Under the pieces are notes generated by a model. It worked only from the letters and a program-made list of their open reading frames with translations, did no database searches and was not told where the DNA came from. DNA of 5,569 bases, from assembly GCA_003135585.1 (NCBI GenBank), contig PLCH01000215.1:33818-39386 (forward strand), written 5' to 3'. Positions 1 through 5,221 of the stretch are shown here, piece by piece. Position 1 is the stretch's first letter. The number at the start of each line of letters is the position of its first letter. Origin of the DNA: Chitinophagaceae bacterium (GTDB lineage Bacteria; Bacteroidota; Bacteroidia; Chitinophagales; Chitinophagaceae). Both the position numbers and the translations under genes were made by a program.

Positions 1-488
1 GCCTGTATCTCTACCTCACTCATTTTCATATCCAATCTTAATTGCCTGGCAATTGCCCTGGATCTTACGAGTGCTTCTTTTTCCCTGTCCTTATTTTGTT
101 TCATTATTTCCAGGTCCTTATCGTTCGGCCTTCGGAGAATCCTTTTCAGGTCAGGGTTATTTTCCTCTATCCCTTTTTTCTTCATTTGAAGCCGGACCAA
201 TTCGCCGCTGAGAGAGGCCATTCCTATGTCAAATCCACTTACGCCTTCCACGGTTACCATATCCCCCTTCTCGAAAATATGGGTTGTTGAATTACGGAAG
301 AAATCCTTACGGCTTCCGTTATTAAAGCTTACTTCGATAATCCTGCATATGCTCTCGGGGTCGCTGAAAGGAAGGTTAGCCAGCCAATCATGCACATTTA
401 ACCGGTTGCAACCGCCCGTGCTGCATCCCCCGTTGCTTTTACAACCTGAGGGTTTGCCATTGCTTACGCCACAACTAGTACATCCCAT
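1..488 (-). CDS. ricT: PSP1 domain protein, RicT/YaaT homologue (C-terminus cut by window edge)
   Basis: The first 162 codons of a PSP1-family protein start at the ATG at 488 and read open to the left edge, so the C-terminal part is missing. Residues 1-30 are cysteine-rich (Cys3, 6, 16, 22, 27) and lead into NRLNVHDWL (28-36). The PSP1 core follows from about residue 49: IIEVSFNNGSRKDFFRN, then GDMVTVEGVSGFDIG (75-89), LSGELVRLQMKKKG (93-106) and a basic stretch ending RARxLARxL-like (SRAIARQLRLDMKMSEVEIQ, 143-162). This order is typical of the family. In Bacillus subtilis RicT (YaaT) forms an Fe-S-containing complex with RicA and RicF that steers RNase Y-dependent RNA maturation; Bacteroidota lack that sporulation setting, so the role here is inferred. 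The gene lies 27 nt downstream of the structured RNA candidate. No Shine-Dalgarno site is visible: the leader is A/T-rich, as is common in this phylum. The family assignment is firm; the function is less so. Confidence 0.93.
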   Translation of the reverse strand, partial: MGCTSCGVSNGKPSGCKSNGGCSTGGCNRLNVHDWLANLPFSDPESICRIIEVSFNNGSRKDFFRNSTTHIFEKGDMVTVEGVSGFDIGMASLSGELVRLQMKKKGIEENNPDLKRILRRPNDKDLEIMKQNKDREKEALVRSRAIARQLRLDMKMSEVEIQ

Positions 489-514
489 ATCAAAAAATTA
501 AAAATGAAATTAAT

Positions 515-823
515 AGCTGGAAAGAGGGAGAGATGATCGGCAATAGAATTCCCGGAGCAAACTGAATTACCGGCTGACCGGTTGGAGGCTCCCTAGAGTC
601 ACACTTGTACTTTTCGAGCTTTTGTCAGCGCTTGGCTGATGGAAAAAACCATAATGATACCAGAAAATCCTTTGTTAAAGGTTGGCAAGGCATCACAGTA
701 CTTAATATGTTTGTACAAAACGAACTCTGTTTAAAAGCGTTTTAGAATTCTCGCACCAAATCCCTGTTTCACATGCCGGATCGACCCGGGTTCACCTCTT
801 TCCGCTGGCCATTTCTCAGGCCA
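515..823 (-). ncRNA. Candidate structured RNA, about 300 nt, or long structured leader of ricT
   Basis: The ends of this stretch pair on the minus strand. Bases 803-795 (GGAAAGAGG) pair perfectly with 527-519 (CCTCTTTCC), and AGC at 806-804 extends this with GCT at 517-515, leaving one bulged A at 518. Directly inside, 782-774 (GATCCGGCA) pairs with 542-535 (TGCCGATC) with one bulged C. Local hairpins are: TGGCC/GGCCA at 823-819 and 810-806; GAATTCT/AGAGTTC at 750-744 and 728-722, with AAAA/TTTT inside; CCTTT-AAC-AAAGG at 681-669; TCAGC-CAAGC-GCTGA at 639-625; and GGAGC/GCTCC at 592-588 and 558-554, enclosing ACCGG-TCAG-CCGGT at 582-569. The first hairpin shares base 806 with the outer helix, so it lies at its 5' edge. 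Many of these inverted repeats could also fold on the plus strand; the minus strand is favoured by the -7 box at 835-828. I saw no RNase P core motif, SRP tetraloop, tmRNA alanine-like end or known riboswitch core. Exact ends and function are unknown. Confidence 0.55.
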
Positions 824-827
824 TCCT

Positions 828-835
828 CAAATATA
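828..835 (-). promoter_or_regulatory. Bacteroidota -7 box (TATATTTG) upstream of the RNA candidate
   Basis: On the minus strand 835-828 reads TATATTTG, an exact match to the TAnnTTTG -7 consensus of the Bacteroidota primary sigma factor. Initiation a few bases downstream would place the transcript start near 824-820, right at the first hairpin of the RNA candidate. The -33 element is not convincing: the nearest TTG (864-862) lies 26 bases upstream, longer than the usual spacing. It could drive the RNA alone or the RNA together with ricT. Confidence 0.5.
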
Positions 836-897
836 CTACGAAACGGGCATTTCGGAGTTTTCAATGGCAAATAAAAAATAAAGATGGTCCGTTTTTG

Positions 898-1137
898 CTA
901 GGAAGGTTTGGGTTTCTTAATAAAAGAGAACAGAGCAATCAGGCACCAGGCGGCCTCCAGCACAATAAATGGACGATATTGAATCAGAATGGACGCATAA
1001 CAGGAAAGACCGGCGCCTGAGATGTTCAGGATAGCGTAGACCCAGCTATCCTGTGAAACTATTTTAAAGAGATTCAGGGTAAATGCAAGCAGCAACAAAG
1101 ATACCCCCAGGGTCCCGACAATGGTGGAAAAATTCAT
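898..1137 (-). CDS. Small three-helix membrane protein, CBU_0592-like
   Basis: This 79-residue protein has three hydrophobic segments, at about residues 6-26, 32-52 and 57-74, and a short basic tail (KKPKPS). The central part, NISGAGLSCYASILIQYRPF (38-57) followed by VLEAAWCLIALFSF, matches the pattern of the CBU_0592 family of small bacterial membrane proteins, whose function is not known. It probably sits in the inner membrane. Its ATG overlaps the TGA of the amidotransferase gene as ATGA (1137-1134), which points to translational coupling and membership of the same operon. The length is normal for the family. Nothing in the sequence suggests a substrate or partner beyond this linkage. Confidence 0.8.
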   Translation of the reverse strand: MNFSTIVGTLGVSLLLLAFTLNLFKIVSQDSWVYAILNISGAGLSCYASILIQYRPFIVLEAAWCLIALFSFIKKPKPS

Positions 1138-1835
1138 ATAGGATTTTTAAAAAATTTGTCCAGCAATTGATACAACTGATTTTTCCCATGTTCTATAAAA
1201 GGAAGATCGTTGCCTATTTTTTCAGCAGAATGAACAAAAGAAGATCCAGGGACCAGTTCTTTTTCTCCGTGGGCAACCATTTCCCATATTATGTCCTGGG
1301 TCATCTCAAGGTGAAACTGTATACCCATAATATTTTCATTTAACAGGTAGACCTGGTTTAAGCAAGGCGTTGAATAAGCAATCCGGACTGCTCCCTCGGG
1401 TAAATCAAAAGTTTCACCATGCCAGTGGAATACAGTTGATTTTTCCCCAAAATGATTAAAGTAGGGGTGTTGTTTTGCGGTTTCCGTGAAATAAACCGGC
1501 ATAAAACCAATTTCTTTCTCCTCATTGGGATATATTTTCGCCCCAAGCGTTTCGGCTAGTATTTGCGAACCAAGACAAATACCCAATATTTTTTTTTGCT
1601 TTCTGATGGCATCGGCTACCCATTGTTTTTCTTGTCGCAGCCAGGGAAATTCTTTTTCATCGTGAACGCTCATATGGCCTCCCATGATTAGAAGAACGTC
1701 AAAATCATCGGGAGGGGGAAGGGGCCCCTTTTCAAAAAATTTTGTATAAGTGAGCTCATGTTGATTTTTATTGATCCATGCTGCAATATTACCGGGCGAT
1801 TCAAAATAAACATGTTGCAGGCAATGGAAGTGCAT
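1134..1835 (-). CDS. Type 1 glutamine amidotransferase (GMP synthase-like GATase1 domain)
   Basis: A 233-residue stand-alone class I glutamine amidotransferase. The catalytic triad is visible: the nucleophile Cys87 in ILGICLGSQ (83-91), and His175 and Glu177 in IQFHLEM (172-178). LLIMGGHMSV (48-57) forms the oxyanion-hole region, and FHWHGETFDLP (136-146) is the conserved loop of the GMP-synthase-like branch. Enzymes of this fold release ammonia from glutamine, or hydrolyse gamma-glutamyl bonds, and usually hand the ammonia to a synthetase. No synthetase domain is fused here or present in the window, so the acceptor is unknown. The length matches free-standing GMP-synthase-like members. The start at 1835 lies 27 bp after the holB stop, and the end overlaps the next gene as ATGA, suggesting one operon. 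No clear ribosome binding site is visible. The fold and catalysis are well supported; the substrate is not. Confidence 0.9.
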   Translation of the reverse strand: MHFHCLQHVYFESPGNIAAWINKNQHELTYTKFFEKGPLPPPDDFDVLLIMGGHMSVHDEKEFPWLRQEKQWVADAIRKQKKILGICLGSQILAETLGAKIYPNEEKEIGFMPVYFTETAKQHPYFNHFGEKSTVFHWHGETFDLPEGAVRIAYSTPCLNQVYLLNENIMGIQFHLEMTQDIIWEMVAHGEKELVPGSSFVHSAEKIGNDLPFIEHGKNQLYQLLDKFFKNPI

Positions 1836-1862
1836 ATGGCAAAGATAATAGTCTTGTCTGGC

Positions 1863-3038
1863 TCAGATAAGGGTGGGAATTGTTTTGTGTGCGATAATAT
1901 GATACAATTTTATGGTCAATGCATGAAACAGCATTTTTGCATTTGCATTGCGCTCAATATAATAGGTTGCCTTGTCCAATTCTTCGATAATAGCCTGCTG
2001 TTGCGAAATATCGGCAATCTTGTTTAGGCGAATGACAAAATCTTTTTCATTATCGGGAATATTCAAATGGGCTTCATCCATCATACTTGACCGGATGGCC
2101 TGTTCCAAAAGGTGGTTAAAATAGCGCAGGAATTGCTTTTGTCTTTCTCGTCCGGATTTGCTCACTTCTTCAATCCATCTGACCTGGGCGATCAGTCCTG
2201 TTCTCAATATAGCATTTAACCATTCCCGGAGCAACTGCTGCCAATCCTCTTCCCCGTGTTTCAGAAGTTGAAGGGCTTCGTGATAATTCCCCTCACTGAT
2301 AGCCGCAACCTGCCTGGCTTGCTCAGAAGATATCTTTGTCCTTTCCGTTAACGCATTTTGAATGTCTTTTGACTCGAGGGAAGGGATTTTCACGAGCTGC
2401 GTTCTGGAAAGTATCGTGGGAATTATCAAGGATTCGTTTTCAGCAACCAGCAGAAATAAAGTGTTCGGAGGTGGCTCTTCCACCAGCTTCAATAATTTAT
2501 TGCCTTCATTTCCAAGATATTCCGGCATCCACATCACCAGGATTTTATAATCACTTTCAAAGCTTTTTAGATAAAGCTTGTGGATAATATCGTTGCATTC
2601 CTGCGCGGTAATATTACCTTGTTTATTTTCTGCCCCTATAAACTGAAGCCAGTCATAAACATTACCATAGGCGTTCTGGGAAATAAATTCTCTCCATTCC
2701 GTCATATAGTCACTGCTAACGGGCTTATCGCCTGGTTTTCGGGGTATAACGGGGTAAGAAAAATGAATATCCGGATGAATTAACTTTTGGGCTTTGACAC
2801 AGGCAGGGCACTCACCGCATGAGTCCGGCTCATTCTCCCGGCCGGAAGAATCCGGATGTTTTTGTCTTCCGTTCACTTTGTCACAAATGATGTATTGGGC
2901 AAATGCAAGCGCCAACGGCAGGGCGCCGCCACCTTCTGTTCCCAGGAACAAGAGAGCATGACTTACCCTGTTGAATTGGACCAATTCAATGAGATGCTGT
3001 TTTACCTCAGATTGACCTATCACATTTCTAAAAAGCAT
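1863..3038 (-). CDS. holB: DNA polymerase III subunit delta prime
   Basis: A 391-residue clamp-loader subunit of the DNA polymerase III holoenzyme. It belongs to the AAA+ family and works with DnaX and the delta subunit to load the sliding clamp at the replication fork. It opens with FRNVIGQSEVKQHL (3-16), then SHALLFLGTEGGGALPLALA (26-45), a P-loop lacking the GK[ST] needed to bind ATP, as usual for delta prime. A zinc module is formed by Cys52, Cys74, Cys77 and Cys80 (CGECPAC). A Walker B-like strand is KILVMWMPEYL (165-175), followed by GNKLLKLVEEPPPNTLFLL (179-197) and the arginine finger region SRTQ (211-214, Arg212). The C-terminal helical collar domain follows. The start at 3038 lies 61 bp after the stop of the peroxidase gene, with a terminator between them. 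It probably leads an operon with the amidotransferase and the small membrane protein. Identification is firm. Confidence 0.93.
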   Translation of the reverse strand: MLFRNVIGQSEVKQHLIELVQFNRVSHALLFLGTEGGGALPLALAFAQYIICDKVNGRQKHPDSSGRENEPDSCGECPACVKAQKLIHPDIHFSYPVIPRKPGDKPVSSDYMTEWREFISQNAYGNVYDWLQFIGAENKQGNITAQECNDIIHKLYLKSFESDYKILVMWMPEYLGNEGNKLLKLVEEPPPNTLFLLVAENESLIIPTILSRTQLVKIPSLESKDIQNALTERTKISSEQARQVAAISEGNYHEALQLLKHGEEDWQQLLREWLNAILRTGLIAQVRWIEEVSKSGRERQKQFLRYFNHLLEQAIRSSMMDEAHLNIPDNEKDFVIRLNKIADISQQQAIIEELDKATYYIERNANAKMLFHALTIKLYHIIAHKTIPTLI

Positions 3039-3055
3039 AAATAGGCGGGAGGAAG

Positions 3056-3087
3056 AAAAAAATCCGGGGATATTATCCCCGGATTTT
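3056..3087 (-). terminator. Intrinsic terminator of the glutathione peroxidase gene
   Basis: On the minus strand a perfect G/C-rich hairpin has arms ATCCGGGGAT (3084-3075) and ATCCCCGGAT (3071-3062), joined by a 3-nt loop. It is extended at its base by A-T pairs and followed by a run of T at 3061-3056. It begins 13 bases after the peroxidase stop and therefore closes that transcript. On the plus strand the tail is weaker (TTT then G). The T run ends only 17 bases before the holB start codon, so holB needs either readthrough or a promoter overlapping the hairpin. Confidence 0.9.
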
Positions 3088-3099
3088 GTTTCAGAAAGA

Positions 3100-3615
3100 T
3101 TAGTTCAGGTATTTTGTAATTTCTTCACTCATGGGAGTCACCTTGCTGGGGAATACAGCAACCAGTTTCCCATTTTCATCAATTAAGAATTTTGTAAAGT
3201 TCCATTTAATAACCGGGTCCTGAACACCTAATTTTTTAGCCTCATCCGTCAAATATTTAAAAAGCGGATGGGTATTGTCTCCAATAACATCTACTTTATC
3301 TGCCATTGGAAAGCTCACTCCGTAATTTTTTGAGCAAAATTCCTTGATCTCACTGTTGGAGCCAGGTTCCTGTTGCCCGAAATTGTTGGCCGGGAAACCA
3401 ACAATGACCAGTTTGCTCTTATATTTTTCGTATAATTTTTCAAGGTCCGCATACTGTGGGGTGAAGCCACATTTTGAAGCAGTATTTACAATAAGTATTT
3501 TTTTACCCTTGTATTTGGAAAGATCAATGGTGCTTCCGTCCAAGCCGGGCACTTTAAAATCATAGACAGACAGGGTCCCTATTAAAAAAAGGGATAGAAT
3601 TGCTAAACGTAACAT
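3100..3615 (-). CDS. Glutathione peroxidase family protein (probably exported, thioredoxin-type)
   Basis: This 171-residue thiol peroxidase reduces hydrogen peroxide or organic hydroperoxides. The active site is complete with cysteine in place of selenocysteine: Cys49 in NTASKCGFTPQY (44-55), Gln82 in NNFGQQEPG (77-85), and Trp138-Asn139 in IKWNFTKFLID (136-146). The only other cysteine is Cys94 (KEFCSKNYGVSFP), a candidate resolving residue; a two-cysteine protein of this type normally takes electrons from thioredoxin rather than glutathione. Residues 1-16 (MLRLAILSLFLIGTLS) form a hydrophobic stretch in front of the fold, which suggests Sec export or membrane anchoring; cytoplasmic members usually start directly at the YDFK-like strand. 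It appears to be a single-gene unit with a possible promoter upstream and a strong terminator 13 bp downstream. The family is certain; electron donor and location are inferred. Confidence 0.93.
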   Translation of the reverse strand: MLRLAILSLFLIGTLSVYDFKVPGLDGSTIDLSKYKGKKILIVNTASKCGFTPQYADLEKLYEKYKSKLVIVGFPANNFGQQEPGSNSEIKEFCSKNYGVSFPMADKVDVIGDNTHPLFKYLTDEAKKLGVQDPVIKWNFTKFLIDENGKLVAVFPSKVTPMSEEITKYLN

Positions 3616-3668
3616 AATTGTTATTTTGGGTTTAATTTATTTGATTCGAAACATTTCTCTACTGTATA

Positions 3669-3676
3669 CAAATATT
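3669..3676 (-). promoter_or_regulatory. Possible -7 box for the glutathione peroxidase gene
   Basis: On the minus strand 3676-3669 reads AATATTTG, one mismatch from the Bacteroidota TAnnTTTG consensus, within the A/T-rich run GTATAATATTTG. It lies 53 bases upstream of the start codon at 3615, which would give a leader of about 45 nt. No clear -33 TTG was found at the expected distance. The 162-bp gap after the lipoprotein gene makes an independent promoter plausible. Confidence 0.3.
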
Positions 3677-3777
3677 ATACTAAAATGGTTGCCGGGAAAC
3701 ATCAAAATGATAAACGGGCAAAATCCACTAATTTTAAAGAATACCGTGCAAAACCAAGAAATTCAATTTTTTGCGGT

Positions 3778-5175
3778 TCATTGTTTTTCATAACATCCCA
3801 GATCAGGCAGACCAACAGCTCTTGGGTTACCGTCCAGATCGAAAGGAATCCCGGTATTAATTCCTTTATCAATAGCCGGAGAACCAGCATTCAAATGGAA
3901 ATCGAATAGTCTTGTTTGGGTGTTAATATTAACAAATGCAGGATCAGCATTGACAATCATGTTTACCGTATCAACTCCAGCCGGTTCTGTTTTTACTTTC
4001 CACAGGCAATTTGCAAAACTTACCTTGAAAACCGTATTGCCCTGACGGGAAGCAACCACCTCATCATCCACCAACCCAAAATCCCCCCAGAAAATACAAT
4101 TTGTAAAGGTACTCGTTATATCGTTTACCAGGGTATTGTTTCCCTGAATGGCATAGTTACTGATATTTAATACAGGGTTCTGGTGAAGGAGGTAATTGTT
4201 GGAAAAACTGGCAACCGTGCAATGAGTGAAATTGTAAATGCCTCCATAACCAAAAACAATATTTTTTCCACAATTGCTGACGAGACAATTTCGGGCCTGG
4301 ATGGAAGTACGTACCCCTAGAATACCGGCATCAAAAATATCATCAATGATACATTCATGCAAAGTGATCTTTGGATTGCCATCAGAAGAAGTATCTTCGG
4401 CTACCACTCCCTGATAGGCATTTTTTATCACAGCAAATTCAAGTATGTTGTCTTTGCTGCTTGTCCTGAAAAAGAGACCGGGCCAGCTTCCGGGGAAACT
4501 ATTATAGGGGACATCCAGCCGGTCGCCCTGAAAAAAAACTTTCGTGCTGTCATATTTTTCACCCAGCACCAGTAAAGTTCCATCTACAATAAAGGGAGCA
4601 TCGGCGTGTAAATATATTTTGCAGCCTTTTTGAATGGTGAGGGTAGCGTTCGAATCGACCTGTAAACCACCCAATATCACGTAAGGAAGATTATTGGACC
4701 ACAGGGTGTTACCAGATATTTTATTATTCCGAAGGAAATTGGCATTTTGGCCCCAGGCCTGTAACTGAATATAACGCTGGTTCCCATTGTAGGACACCCG
4801 TATACTGTCTTCCAAAATAAACGGCAGATCTCCGGTGCCGGGATTTACACTGACCGTTACGAAAACATAGAGGCTGTCATTTGCATCGAGTTCAATATTA
4901 TTGGCAGCAGGACCAGGCGCCCCGTCAATATTGATCTTGAAAGGCGAAACAGTTCCACCCGCAAGGCTGATCTCTGACAGCATTAACTTTTGATTATTTT
5001 GATTGATAATTTTCACGGATTGGGTAATGGATCCCGCGGAAGTAAAAACGGTATCGAACTGAAGCGTGTCAGATGAAAAATTAACAAGTGCTCCTCCGCT
5101 GGTAATAAAGGAATTCTTTTTGCAGGAGCCGATAAAAAAAATAAATACTAAGGCTGTCAAAAATATTTTGTTCAT
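3778..5175 (-). CDS. Lipoprotein with Ig-like domain, parallel beta-helix and choice-of-anchor-Q-like end
   Basis: This 465-residue protein starts with a type II signal peptide: Lys3, a hydrophobic stretch (4-16) and a lipobox ending at Cys18 (FIGSC), followed by KK. It should therefore be a lipoprotein of the outer membrane or cell surface. Residues of about 30-145 look like an Ig-like, choice-of-anchor-D/HYDIN type beta-sandwich (LQFDTVFTSAGSITQSVKI; then a VFVTVSVNP strand). Residues of about 160-395 carry irregular right-handed beta-helix turns with recurring LEFAVIKNA, ITLHECIIDD, IQARNCLVSNCG, FTHCTVASFS and FTNCIFWGD patterns. The end, DFHLNAGSPAIDKG (425-438) through DLGCYEKQ (458-465), is the LxxGSPAIDxG...DxGxYE pattern of choice-of-anchor-Q proteins. 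No catalytic residues of a known lyase or hydrolase are obvious. It begins 46 bp after the radA stop and may share its transcript. Role in polysaccharide binding or surface structure is possible but unproven. Confidence 0.88.
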   Translation of the reverse strand: MNKIFLTALVFIFFIGSCKKNSFITSGGALVNFSSDTLQFDTVFTSAGSITQSVKIINQNNQKLMLSEISLAGGTVSPFKINIDGAPGPAANNIELDANDSLYVFVTVSVNPGTGDLPFILEDSIRVSYNGNQRYIQLQAWGQNANFLRNNKISGNTLWSNNLPYVILGGLQVDSNATLTIQKGCKIYLHADAPFIVDGTLLVLGEKYDSTKVFFQGDRLDVPYNSFPGSWPGLFFRTSSKDNILEFAVIKNAYQGVVAEDTSSDGNPKITLHECIIDDIFDAGILGVRTSIQARNCLVSNCGKNIVFGYGGIYNFTHCTVASFSNNYLLHQNPVLNISNYAIQGNNTLVNDITSTFTNCIFWGDFGLVDDEVVASRQGNTVFKVSFANCLWKVKTEPAGVDTVNMIVNADPAFVNINTQTRLFDFHLNAGSPAIDKGINTGIPFDLDGNPRAVGLPDLGCYEKQ

Positions 5176-5221
5176 ACCAGAATTAGAAATTGTACTGAGG
5201 AAAGCATCCGTGAGCTCTCAC

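Larger units (their letters stand above)
489..897. other. 409-bp stretch without a protein gene; holds an RNA candidate and a -7 box
   Basis: This gap lies between the stop of the small membrane protein gene (898) and the start of ricT (488). No convincing protein reading was found on either strand. Bases 836-897 hold A/T-rich sequence with no clear terminator for the upstream operon. Bases 828-835 match the Bacteroidota -7 consensus on the minus strand. Bases 515-823 form the structured RNA candidate described separately. Bases 489-514 are an A/T-rich spacer that runs directly into the ricT start codon. Confidence 0.8.

Noticed and set aside
42..501. Plus-strand open frames of 82 and 91 codons at the left end
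   Set aside because: They lie opposite the clearly recognisable ricT reading on the minus strand and their products look like no known protein.
515..823. Retron msr/msd RNA, because the ends pair like retron a1/a2 repeats
   Set aside because: No reverse transcriptase gene lies in the window, and the neighbours are housekeeping genes.
515..823. RNase P RNA, tmRNA, SRP RNA or 6S RNA as the identity of the structured element
   Set aside because: By eye I found no GAGGAAAGTCC-like or ACAGAA-like RNase P core, no tmRNA tRNA-like 3' end, and no GGAAG-type SRP loop. The length of about 300 nt exceeds typical 6S RNA. A covariance-model search could still overturn this.
1083..2027. Plus-strand open frames opposite the amidotransferase and the end of holB
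   Set aside because: They are antisense to well-supported genes with intact catalytic motifs and have low-complexity, unrecognisable products.
3740..3777. Imperfect hairpin after the lipoprotein stop (ACCGCAAAA with TTTTGCACGGT) as a terminator
   Set aside because: The stem is A/T-rich with a two-base bulge and a large loop, and there is no clean T run after it.
5210..5221. Inverted repeat GTGAGCTCTCAC after the radA stop as a terminator or operator
   Set aside because: The arms are 4-5 bp with a 2-4 base loop and no T run follows on the minus strand, so it is too weak to call.
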